The notes under the pieces are model-generated. The model was not told where the DNA came from. It saw nothing but the letters and a program-made list of their open reading frames with translations, and did not search any database. Both the position numbers and the translations under genes were made by a program. A stretch of 64,000 nt of DNA, from NCBI GenBank assembly GCA_017394805.1, contig JAFPXC010000009.1, forward strand, positions 1 through 64,000. Direction: 5' to 3'. Origin of the DNA: Clostridia bacterium. GTDB lineage: Bacteria > Bacillota > Clostridia > Christensenellales > CAG-1252. Of the stretch, positions 27,702-37,171 are shown one piece after another (the stretch's first letter is position 1; each line of letters starts with the position of its first letter).

Positions 27702-28346
27702 TCAATCCGACGTATTTTCGTCGTCTTTCTTGACAACTTTCTTTTGCCAGGACCATTGTCCGCAATGAGGGCATTTCATATAGCGCGTTCTGCCCATGTG
27801 CATGGCCGCTGTGACCTTACCGTAGGTGGGCACGTATTTGTGCCCGCATTTGCGGCACTCATAGTAGCCCGCCACTTGCTCGACGCGGAGAGCGAACATT
27901 GCGCACACGATGAGTTGTACGAAGCCAACGCCGAGGAGGACGAAGAATATCCACCTTTTTGCGGCGTCCCCTACGAACATCGAGCCTACCGCCACCATCG
28001 CCGCCAAAAAGACGATGGACGCTACGCCGATGACGATTTCCATTTTGAGGAGCCGTTTGTCTGCCGCTTCTTTTTGTTTTACCATTTCGATGAGGTTTTG
28101 CTCTATTTGTTTATTATATTCCTTGTTTTCCATGTTCAGTTCTTCCCCCGAAAGTAATTCGTTTACGGTGATGCCGAGCAGGTCGCACAAGTCCAGCATG
28201 ATGGCCGAATCGGGCAGCGATCTGCCGCATTCCCACTTGGAGACGGCTCTATCCGTCAGGCCGAGTTTCTCGGCTAATTGCATTTGCGTGAGTTTTTTTT
28301 GTTTTCTGCGTTCCGCGATGAATTTTCCGATTTTGATTTGATCCAT
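27702..28346 (-). CDS. XRE-family regulator with membrane anchor and zinc ribbon
   Basis: 214 residues. An N-terminal helix-turn-helix (about 5-60; KLTQMQLAEKLGLTDRAVSKWE) is followed by a coiled linker, two hydrophobic helices (about 100-150) and a C-terminal zinc ribbon (YYECRKCGHKY, KCPHCGQWSW). HTH proteins of this layout are frequent in Clostridia and are thought to sense envelope or cytosolic changes. ATG 28346 was preferred over the upstream GTG because AGGAGG is 8 bases before it. Confidence 0.88.
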   Translation of the reverse strand: MDQIKIGKFIAERRKQKKLTQMQLAEKLGLTDRAVSKWECGRSLPDSAIMLDLCDLLGITVNELLSGEELNMENKEYNKQIEQNLIEMVKQKEAADKRLLKMEIVIGVASIVFLAAMVAVGSMFVGDAAKRWIFFVLLGVGFVQLIVCAMFALRVEQVAGYYECRKCGHKYVPTYGKVTAAMHMGRTRYMKCPHCGQWSWQKKVVKKDDENTSD

Positions 28347-28507
28347 TTTCCTCACCTCCTCTTGTTTGCACTATAGCACATCCGTCCCCGAATGTCTACA
28401 TACCGTTGGTTGAGTTGGGCAAGAAACGCCTTTTTCTACCGTCGGTAGGGCAGGTCAACCGTGCGTCGTGTTCGATGGCGGGTTGCCACCATCGGGCGAT
28501 TGGTATC

Positions 28508-28532
28508 AAAAAACCCCCGACGTCGGGGGCTT
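28508..28532. terminator. Bidirectional terminator
   Basis: A-run, CCCCCGAC/GTCGGGGG (28514-28529), then CTTT. It ends the membrane-protein gene at 28553 and is nearly identical to the one at 11959. Confidence 0.8.
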
Positions 28533-28552
28533 TGCGTGCCAAATGCGCGTTT

Positions 28553-29119
28553 TTATTCGCCGAGCGGGCTGTCGGGCGTTTCTTTCTGCTGGCGTTTTCG
28601 TCTGACGGCGCGCAGAATGCACACCACGATGGCGATGACCAAAATGAGCATAGTCAGGTACATCAAAGCCGTCTTGAACATGGTCGCCCACGAGGCCATT
28701 CGTGCCACGGCTCTCGGGAAGTCGGGGTTTTTGAGCATCACGATGACCAGGCTGTTTTCCACGTAGTCGGCCGCCGCCAAGCCTACGGGCATGGCCAAAA
28801 AGAAGTTGGGCTTGCCGTGCAGTACAATCCACAAGAAAGAGAAGAACAGGGTGTAGAAGATGGGGTAGAAGAAGTCCAGGGGCAGTTGCACTTCCAGATA
28901 GACGTGTTTGGCCTCGGGACTGAGCCAATCGACGAAGGCGTGCGCGTCTTCCACCGTATAGCCCGTGGTGCACATATCGAAGGCATGGATGGGCGGATTG
29001 CCCGCTTCGATCTTGGGTATCAGCACGAAGTTCATCACGCAGCAAATGACGATAGTTGCGACGCCGCTGGCGATGAGGATGCCGAGGATTGCTTTTTTGC
29101 GAATAGACAAGGGTTTCAT
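28553..29119 (-). CDS. Hypothetical membrane protein
   Basis: 188 residues with four hydrophobic helices (about 8-32, 80-100, 105-125, 145-168) and a basic C-terminal tail (RAVRRKRQQKE). A loop of about 45 residues between helices 1 and 2 probably faces outside. No family recognised. No Shine-Dalgarno sequence is evident before the ATG. It lies 55 bases after the gene at 29175. Confidence 0.7.
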   Translation of the reverse strand: MKPLSIRKKAILGILIASGVATIVICCVMNFVLIPKIEAGNPPIHAFDMCTTGYTVEDAHAFVDWLSPEAKHVYLEVQLPLDFFYPIFYTLFFSFLWIVLHGKPNFFLAMPVGLAAADYVENSLVIVMLKNPDFPRAVARMASWATMFKTALMYLTMLILVIAIVVCILRAVRRKRQQKETPDSPLGE

Positions 29120-29174
29120 AGGTTCGAGGTGGGTTTGCGCCCCTTTACAGTATAGTCCGCTTTGCTTGGCGGTG

Positions 29175-29714
29175 CTATTCTTCTTTGCGGAATACTTGCA
29201 GCAAGTCGACCACGTAACGTTGCCCGCGCGCGTCGTAGAGGGTGCGCGTGTACGCCCCGCGTTGACCGTTGACCTTCTCCGACCAAATGCCGTTTGCCGC
29301 GGCCGCGGGCGAGGCCACCAACTTGCCTTCTTCTTCCGTGCTTTCGACCAGAATGCCTTTCTCGGCGAGCAAAGGCGCCACCATCTTGTAGGTGAGGGCG
29401 CAGTCCTCGCCGCTGGCTACGCGCACGCGACGCAACAGTTCGGTCAAGGATATACCCTCCGCTTCGTATTGCACGTCGGCCATCTTGCTTTGGTCGTAGA
29501 CGAAGGGCGCTTTTTCGCGTCTTTGTCCGCCCGATTTCCCGCCTGCCGCGATGAGCGCTTTCAGTTTGCCGTTGACGTATTCGAGGCATTTGCCGATGCG
29601 CACGTTTTTGACGAGGTCACTTTCGGGCACTTCTTCGTCGGTCAGGGGGTTGACGCCCCGCGCCATCTTTTCGATATAGACTTGCGCGTGTTTGAGGATA
29701 TCGATATCTTCCAT
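29175..29714 (-). CDS. Conserved hypothetical protein
   Basis: 179 residues, soluble. The N-terminal motif LKHAQVYIEKMARGVNPLTD, then VRIGKCLEYVNGKLKALI, is shared by many uncharacterised Firmicute proteins. The C-terminal half is lower in conservation. AAGGAGA precedes the ATG. No function can be assigned. Confidence 0.75.
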   Translation of the reverse strand: MEDIDILKHAQVYIEKMARGVNPLTDEEVPESDLVKNVRIGKCLEYVNGKLKALIAAGGKSGGQRREKAPFVYDQSKMADVQYEAEGISLTELLRRVRVASGEDCALTYKMVAPLLAEKGILVESTEEEGKLVASPAAAANGIWSEKVNGQRGAYTRTLYDARGQRYVVDLLQVFRKEE

Positions 29715-29966
29715 TGTGCTTTCTCCTTCGTCGGTATATTACTATATTAACACACTCCGAGGCGCATTGCAATAGCGCCTCGCAAAAAGAGGGCGCGTCG
29801 GGCGTTGCTTTTACGCGAAAACCGATCGGGGTGCGACCTATCGAGAATATTTTTATAAGAATTGCCAAAAAGCGTGCATAACGGGATAAAATGTAGTATA
29901 ATGTGGTGGGAAAAAGCGAGACCGCTTCGTCCCGTCCCCCAGAAATCTTTTAAGAGAGGTGCATAT

Positions 29967-31574
<1,608 letters not shown>

Positions 31575-31940
31575 AATAGAGGGTGAAATGGGCGATGGCA
31601 AGGGCTGTCCGCGATTTCGCTCGCGTCACGTACACAGAGTACGTTAGGCGCTCGGCTCAATCGTTTGCACACCCTTGCTCTCATCCCATTTCCCCGCTCG
31701 ATTTTATTTGAGTTACCATATAAGCGGCGTCGCAATTCTCTACAATTTGTCTGCTTGCTTGTTTATTTAAGGCAGTAGACGAGGGCGATTGAGCGGGCTG
31801 TTCATTTCCTCGCTCGCGTCACTTGCCCGTAAAAACAATAAAACAAAAAGGCGTCTTCAATGATTGAGGATGCCTTTTCAATACTAATTTTTTCTCCGAT
31901 TTGGTAATAACACATTTTGTACCGTTTTATTCCGTTCATA
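31575..31940. other. Intergenic region after pckA with a long imperfect hairpin
   Basis: Three nested arms (31585-31692): GAAATGGG/CCCATTTC, GCAAGGG/CCCTTGC and ACGTAC/GTACGT. Then comes a terminator-like hairpin at 31846-31878. The base composition becomes AT-rich from about 31700 onward. Confidence 0.55.
31846..31882. terminator. Terminator-like hairpin at the left edge of the AT-rich island
   Basis: AAAAGGCGTCTTCAA (31846-31860) pairs imperfectly with TTGAGGATGCCTTTT (31864-31878). Its GGCGTCTTCAA arm recurs in the hairpin at 34604-34648. Confidence 0.65.
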
Positions 31941-31970
31941 TTGACAATTACAAGGGAAAATGGTTATAAT
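31941..31970 (+). promoter_or_regulatory. Promoter of the BspA-like lipoprotein leader
   Basis: A consensus TTGACA (31941-31946), 18-base spacer, TATAAT (31965-31970). Transcription from about 31977 would give a leader close to 295 bases. Confidence 0.8.
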
Positions 31971-32174
31971 ATATTTGCCAAATTCGGGTTGCGTTTCGGC
32001 GCAACTTTACTAAAACAGCCTTTTTGAAAAGGTGCACTATTTTTATTTTGAATGTCGCACAAAAGGTAGCGAGTGCTATCATCGTGTTTACAACGACATT
32101 TCTTTGTAATCATATTGCATTTTGGATGTTTTAGTAACGAGTTTGGCGACTTATGCGATGGTGGCACCTACATT

Positions 32175-32252
32175 TGCCGCTTTCGCAAGAAGGCGGCATC
32201 TTATTACCAAAACACGATGCCGCTTTAATCTTCGGATTAAGGCGGTTTTTGT
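32175..32252 (+). promoter_or_regulatory. Attenuator-like leader: mutually exclusive hairpins ending in a terminator
   Basis: P1: TGCCGCTTTC (32175-32184), loop GCAA, GAAGGCGGCA (32189-32198). P2: GCGGCATC (32193-32200) with GATGCCGC (32216-32223). P3: CCGCTTTAATC (32220-32230), loop TTCG, GATTAAGGCGG (32235-32245) followed by five T, a textbook terminator. P2 shares bases with both P1 and P3, so P1+P3 (off) and P2 (on) exclude each other. The signal sensed is unknown. Confidence 0.6.
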
Positions 32253-32270
32253 TACAAAAGGAGATTGCTT

Positions 32271-34088
32271 ATGAAAAAAGTTTTGATGACTGTAATCGGA
32301 ATTATTATCGTGCTGTCGGTTTGTTTTATCCTTGTCGCTTGCGGCGAGGCGCATAACGATATAATCACCATTGAACCGCAAGAGATTATAATTGCCCCCC
32401 CGAGTAATAACGACGAGATCGAGACGCACGAGCATACTTTTGCCATCGAATGGGAACACGATAGTAATTTTCATTGGCATAGCTCTACCTGTGGGCACGA
32501 CGTTGTTTCGGATAAAGCCGAACATAATTGGAGTAAATACACTATGACTAAAGCACCGCTCTGCGCATCTTCGGGAACAAAAGAGCGCACGTGCGTTTGT
32601 GGAGAAAAAGAGGTGGCTGTCATCCCCCCTCTTGATCATAATTATTCGGAAACTGTTACCGAGCCCACTTGTACAGAACAGGGATATACAACACACGTTT
32701 GCATCCGTTGTGGGGTAACCTATGTGGACAATTATACACTGGGAGAGCATAGATGGGGCGATTGGTACTATACCAGACAACCCACCTGCACAAATAAAGG
32801 ATATCGACTGAGAAAATGTGATAGTTGCAATATGAGCGAGAGCGACGAGCCTCCTGCATTGGGGCATACGGGTTCTTGGCATATTGCAAAGAAAGCTACG
32901 TGTACGCCCGGGAAAGAAGATTGTATTTGTACGCGGTGCAATCAATATGTTGTATATTATACATCCCCTTCATTCGAACATAATTATGATGATACGAATA
33001 ATCAATGTACACATTGTGGCGAATTTAAGCCTACCGAAAATCTCTTTTCCTTTTATCAATATGACGAATTCACAAACAGTCAAAGTGTGTGTGTTAGTAA
33101 TCCGCTGCGAAGTTATATATATACAAATAACAGGCAATATATTTATATCAAAAGACTTTCCATTCCATCTAGTTATAATGGAATCCCCGTAACCACAGTG
33201 GGACCCTCGTCGGTTAGTGCAGGAACACCATTGTTGATGGCTTCGGTTACCGATCTTTTCATTCCGGATAGTATAACCGAAATCCAAAGCAAAGCGTTTG
33301 ATTATTTTTCTCAAGTAGAGAACATATCTATAGGGAGCGGATTGATTTCCTCGTTAACTCCGTTTACAAGTCTCAACAATCGTACGACAATAGAAGTATC
33401 AAAGAAGAACCCGAAGTATCATAGCGAAGGGAATTGTATTATTGATACGGAAAATAAAATCCTCGTTTTGGGCGGAGCAAATAGTATTATTCCGACCGAT
33501 GGGAGTGTAACAAGTATTGGAGCAAACGCATTTTATAAAATTTCCTATGATGAAAAATCCTGTGCATTCCCGCTAAAAGGTCTGCGAGAAATATCCATTC
33601 CAGATAGCGTAGTAAGTATCGGACCTGCGGCTTTTGCTTACTGTGGAGAATTAACAACGCTATATTTAGGCGAGGGTGTTACGGATATCGATCCGAAGGC
33701 GTTCTATCGCTGTTTCAATATAGATTCAATTGTTGTTTCAAATGCAAATCAAGCATACAGTTGCAATGGCAACTGCCTTATTGAAGTATCCACTAAAACT
33801 TTGTGTTTGACCGGCAAGGGATTCGCAATCCCAACCGATGGAAGTGTAAGTCAAATAGGAGCACACGTATTCAGTGGGAACGATGGAATAACTAGTATCT
33901 ATATTCCTGCTTCCATCGTGTCAATAGGGAAAGATGCGTTTTATTATTGCTCAAATCTGAAAGATATGTATTATGGCGGCACAAAAGATGCTTGGTACAA
34001 AATTCATGGATTCGACCACTGGGATTACCAGCTCGGTACAAACATAGTTCATTGCACCGATGGAGATGTAACGTGGTATCATAAATAA
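32271..34088 (+). CDS. BspA-like leucine-rich-repeat lipoprotein
   Basis: 605 residues. Lipoprotein signal with lipobox LVAC (Cys24). Residues about 45-230 carry four to five repeats with paired cysteines, such as CTEQGYTTHVCIRCG and CTNKGYRLRKCDSC, a surface cysteine-repeat pattern frequent in gut Firmicutes. The rest is LRR_5/BspA-type repeats (LFIPDSITEIQSKAF, ISIPDSVVSIGPAAF, IYIPASIVSIGKDAF). It is likely a cell-surface binding protein. AAAGGAG precedes ATG 32271. The gene is markedly AT-rich compared with the rest of the window, with codons such as ATA and AGA used freely, which suggests recent acquisition. Confidence 0.9.
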   Translation: MKKVLMTVIGIIIVLSVCFILVACGEAHNDIITIEPQEIIIAPPSNNDEIETHEHTFAIEWEHDSNFHWHSSTCGHDVVSDKAEHNWSKYTMTKAPLCASSGTKERTCVCGEKEVAVIPPLDHNYSETVTEPTCTEQGYTTHVCIRCGVTYVDNYTLGEHRWGDWYYTRQPTCTNKGYRLRKCDSCNMSESDEPPALGHTGSWHIAKKATCTPGKEDCICTRCNQYVVYYTSPSFEHNYDDTNNQCTHCGEFKPTENLFSFYQYDEFTNSQSVCVSNPLRSYIYTNNRQYIYIKRLSIPSSYNGIPVTTVGPSSVSAGTPLLMASVTDLFIPDSITEIQSKAFDYFSQVENISIGSGLISSLTPFTSLNNRTTIEVSKKNPKYHSEGNCIIDTENKILVLGGANSIIPTDGSVTSIGANAFYKISYDEKSCAFPLKGLREISIPDSVVSIGPAAFAYCGELTTLYLGEGVTDIDPKAFYRCFNIDSIVVSNANQAYSCNGNCLIEVSTKTLCLTGKGFAIPTDGSVSQIGAHVFSGNDGITSIYIPASIVSIGKDAFYYCSNLKDMYYGGTKDAWYKIHGFDHWDYQLGTNIVHCTDGDVTWYHK

Positions 34089-34112
34089 TAACATAAAAAG
34101 GAGGATACAAAT

Positions 34113-34550
34113 ATGAAAACGATCGTATTATACGGAAGAGGCAACACAGGCAAATCGACCGCTATCAGACGATTCTTTGATAAATACGTTAAGGATAATT
34201 CCTCGTATACCATCATCAAAGAAAGCATTGAAGCCGTCGACATTCGGATAAAAGCCGTCTGCAATGGGAAAACAGTAGGAATTATTTCTCACGGCGACAA
34301 TGAGTATTGCGCACAAGACGGGTTGGATTATGTCGGAGATTGCGACATCTTGATTTGTGCAAGTCGAAGCAAAGGTGCGCCAAAAGATCTGATAAAACGT
34401 AAAAGCAACGAAATTATATGGATCGAAAAGGAAACGCTATACGCAGATGGCATTATTCCGTCGGGTGAAATACAATGGTTGCAAGCGGAACAAGCCGAAA
34501 ATGCCGCGACAAGGATAAACAACGAGATACTCCAACTTTTGTTGAAATAA
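34113..34550 (+). CDS. Small stand-alone P-loop NTPase
   Basis: 145 residues. A Walker A motif GRGNTGKST lies at 8-16, a strand-loop GIISHGDN near 55 could carry the Walker B equivalent, and CDILICASRS near 76 resembles the core of small NTPase or kinase folds. No helicase, GTPase or partner domain is present. AAAGGAGGA precedes the ATG, 24 bases after the BspA-like gene, so both probably share a transcript. It is AT-rich like its neighbour. Family unknown; the function cannot be stated. Confidence 0.75.
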   Translation: MKTIVLYGRGNTGKSTAIRRFFDKYVKDNSSYTIIKESIEAVDIRIKAVCNGKTVGIISHGDNEYCAQDGLDYVGDCDILICASRSKGAPKDLIKRKSNEIIWIEKETLYADGIIPSGEIQWLQAEQAENAATRINNEILQLLLK

Positions 34551-34603
34551 GATTACTACAGAAGCACAATCTTTTTTGCGGTTGGCAAAAGAATGAGGAA
34601 ACA

Positions 34604-34648
34604 CACGAAAAAGGCGTCTTCAAACGGTTTGAAGACGCCTTTTTCGTG
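34604..34648. terminator. Bidirectional terminator, long perfect palindrome
   Basis: Arms of 22 bases (34604-34625 and 34627-34648) are perfect inverse complements around one base, with A- and T-runs within the arms. It separates the convergent genes at 34550 and 34665. Confidence 0.85.
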
Positions 34649-34664
34649 AGATTTTCGATAACGG

Positions 34665-36995
34665 CTATTCGTCCTTTTGGTGCGCCAAAGCCGCCAGCGT
34701 TACCACCTTTTCGGTGCCATGCGCGTCTTCGACGGTCAGTTGATAGAGGATAAGGCGGGAGCCTTCTTGGGGCAAGGCCGACACGCGGCCGTTGTCATTG
34801 GTCAACTCGTTGCCGTCCAATATGCTCATCGTTATTTGATAGCCTTCGCCTTGCCTCAGCAAGTCGTATTCTGCCTTAACGCAGTCCACGAACTTCCACC
34901 ACATTTCCAAATCGTTTTCGAGCATGGGTTGGGGGCAGTCTTTGGCGGTGTAGAAGTGATGCCCGACCACCCGTTCGATGGGCAGGTCGTACTGTTGCAT
35001 AAGGTGCGCCACCAACTTGGCGGTCAGGTGCCAGGTGTACCATATATCCGAGCCTTTGTTGACGCAGGTCTCTATGCCGATGGACGTGCGGTTGCCGCCC
35101 TTGGTGCACAGCCGCCCCTCCGCCACTTGTGCGTAGCACCACCACGTCTTGGCCATATAGTATTCGCTGTCCACTATCTTGTAGGCGAAGCCCATATCGT
35201 TGAGCCAATAGGGGTCGGTCACCTTTTTGGTGGCTTCCGTGGTGCCCGTGGGCACGGCTATCGTGGTTTCCACGCCGTTGATGGTGTATTTGGAATTGGC
35301 CGAAATGCCCCATTCGGGGTAGACGGGGTCGTCCTCGTGGTACGTTACGCCCGTCGGCAGCCAAGTCAGCACGCTCGACGCGCCCGTGCCGTCGCCCGCG
35401 TGATAGGCGATAAGGCCGTTGTCCAGAATGTGATAAATGCGGTCGCCGTCGGTGCCGACCACGTAGTGAATGCTGGTGCCGCCCGTGCCGTTGGCGAAAT
35501 AGCCCGCGTGGAACACCGCGCCAGCCGACGCGTTCATATTGCCCGTGTAGTGCACGGTGATGAATTCCACACCGTCCAATGCGCCGCCGTGGTTGTCCGA
35601 CACGCCCGCCTGCACGGCTTCGTAGTCGGTGTTGACCGCATAATCGTAGTTGTAGAGTATCTTGCTGACGCTCTCTATCAAATCGGTATAATACGCGGGC
35701 GTGCCCGAGCCGATGCCGAGGTTGCGCCATTCGATGGTGCTGTTGTTGGCGCATATCAAGGTCTTGACGAGGTCGGGCGTATTTTGGTCGTACACGGTCA
35801 CGCCGAAGTCGAACGATAGTTGCGGCCGCTCTGTCGCTTTGACGCGCACGGTGGCGTAGCCTTCCTCGACGCCCGTTACGTTGCCCGCTTGGTCTACGGT
35901 GGCTACCGACGTGTCAAGGCTCTCCCACGTGAGCGCGTCGGTCGCCGTCCCGCGAATATAGGCTGTGGCCAGCAGTTTGATTTGCTTGCCCGCTTCCACG
36001 AAGGATTGCGTATCGTAGGCGACTTCGATGCGATTGCGTTGCAAGGTGGCGGGGCAGCCCGCAAAGGCGTCCTCGGCGATGGTTTGCACGCTTTCGGGGA
36101 TAAAGATCGAGGTCAACGTCGTGCAATTCGCAAAGGCTTTGGCGCCGATGGTGACGATGGTGTCCGGCAGGTCTATCTGCGTGAGCGCCGTATCCGCGGC
36201 GAACGCGTTGGGCAATATCGTGCTCACCGTCTTGCCTTGATACGCGTTGGGCACGGTGACGTGCGACAAATAGACGGCGTTGCCCACCGACACGCCCAAG
36301 GTGCCGTCGTCCAAGGGGTAGAAGGACAAATAACTCGTCTCGGGCTCTGCGCCCACCCACTTGCCGAGATTGACGATCTTGCCGTCGGACAGGGTGACTA
36401 TCACATAGCCGTCCTCGTCGGTGACGATGCTCTCGATGCCTACGCCGTCCGTACCGTTGATACCATCCGTACCGTTGGTGCCGTCCTGCCCGTTCGTTCC
36501 ATCTTTGCCGTCTTTGCCGTCGATACCGTCGGTTCCGTCCTTACCGTTTTCGCCGTCCTTACCGTCTTTACCGATGGCTTTGGCCGTGGTCGCCACGCCG
36601 TCGATCACCCAATACCCATCTTCGTTGATGGCGATGGTGGGGGAGTGGCCGTCTTTCCCGTCTTTCCCGTCCTTGCCGTTGACGCCGTTCGCCCCGTCTT
36701 TTCCATTGATGCCGTCCAACCCGTTGGCGACGAAAAATGCGTAGGTGGTGCCGTCCGTATAAAAGACGGTATATGTGTCCACGCCGTCCGCCGAGGCGGT
36801 TTTCTCTATGCGGTCGATGGCCTTGCCGCTTTGCGTTTGCGCGGACGTGTTTTCCTTTCCGTTTTCAGTCGCAGAGGGCGAGGTCGCGGTGCCGTCCGTC
36901 GACGGTTTCGTGCCGAGCGGGGCAGAGCACGCCGAGAGCGCCACTACGCTCGTTATTACGATTACGATACATAGCCAAAGACAAAACTTTTTCAT
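34665..36995 (-). CDS. Lipoprotein N-acetylmuramoyl-L-alanine amidase with collagen-like and LRR regions
   Basis: 776 residues, a mosaic. Signal peptide with lipobox LSAC (Cys23); Ser/Thr-rich linker; collagen-like Gly-x-x runs (about 92-205; GKDGKDGENGKDG-type) broken by HSPTIAINEDGYWVIDG; a short BspA-type LRR block (about 240-310); a Big2-like Ig domain (about 320-390; TWESLDTSVATVDQAGNVTG); and an amidase_2 domain (about 470-690) with zinc ligands in FITVHYTGN, VVGHH and KDCPQP. It cleaves the MurNAc-L-Ala bond in peptidoglycan. AGGAG precedes the ATG. No SH3 or peptidoglycan-binding repeat is seen. Confidence 0.9.
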   Translation of the reverse strand: MKKFCLWLCIVIVITSVVALSACSAPLGTKPSTDGTATSPSATENGKENTSAQTQSGKAIDRIEKTASADGVDTYTVFYTDGTTYAFFVANGLDGINGKDGANGVNGKDGKDGKDGHSPTIAINEDGYWVIDGVATTAKAIGKDGKDGENGKDGTDGIDGKDGKDGTNGQDGTNGTDGINGTDGVGIESIVTDEDGYVIVTLSDGKIVNLGKWVGAEPETSYLSFYPLDDGTLGVSVGNAVYLSHVTVPNAYQGKTVSTILPNAFAADTALTQIDLPDTIVTIGAKAFANCTTLTSIFIPESVQTIAEDAFAGCPATLQRNRIEVAYDTQSFVEAGKQIKLLATAYIRGTATDALTWESLDTSVATVDQAGNVTGVEEGYATVRVKATERPQLSFDFGVTVYDQNTPDLVKTLICANNSTIEWRNLGIGSGTPAYYTDLIESVSKILYNYDYAVNTDYEAVQAGVSDNHGGALDGVEFITVHYTGNMNASAGAVFHAGYFANGTGGTSIHYVVGTDGDRIYHILDNGLIAYHAGDGTGASSVLTWLPTGVTYHEDDPVYPEWGISANSKYTINGVETTIAVPTGTTEATKKVTDPYWLNDMGFAYKIVDSEYYMAKTWWCYAQVAEGRLCTKGGNRTSIGIETCVNKGSDIWYTWHLTAKLVAHLMQQYDLPIERVVGHHFYTAKDCPQPMLENDLEMWWKFVDCVKAEYDLLRQGEGYQITMSILDGNELTNDNGRVSALPQEGSRLILYQLTVEDAHGTEKVVTLAALAHQKDE

Positions 36996-37128
36996 GCTTA
37001 ACTCCTGCTATCTAATGATAGCACAAGCAACAGCGTTCGTCAATATGCCAAATCTTAGCAGTAGACCCCGCAAGGCTTAGCCTTGGGGGTGTTTCGCTCG
37101 CCTTCGCATCCTTTCGCGCAAAGAAAAA

Positions 37129-37150
37129 CCCGACCGCCGTCGCAGTCGGG
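37129..37150 (-). terminator. Terminator downstream of nadE
   Basis: CCCGAC/GTCGGG stem; on the minus strand it is followed by TTTTTC. Confidence 0.7.
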
Positions 37151-37171
37151 TATTCGTTATAACGTAATCCG

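Noticed and set aside
32154..32175. GGTGGCACC in the lipoprotein leader, resembling a T-box core
   Set aside because: Only about 10 of 14 consensus positions match, no complementary antiterminator arm follows, no stem I was recognised, and a lipoprotein gene is an unlikely T-box target.
32153..32356. Short frame MRWWHLHL... in the same leader, considered as a leader peptide
   Set aside because: It has no ribosome binding site, runs through the terminator into the downstream gene, and has no useful codon bias.
35000..35754. Frame opposite the amidase domain
   Set aside because: Antisense shadow; the amidase frame carries the conserved zinc ligands.
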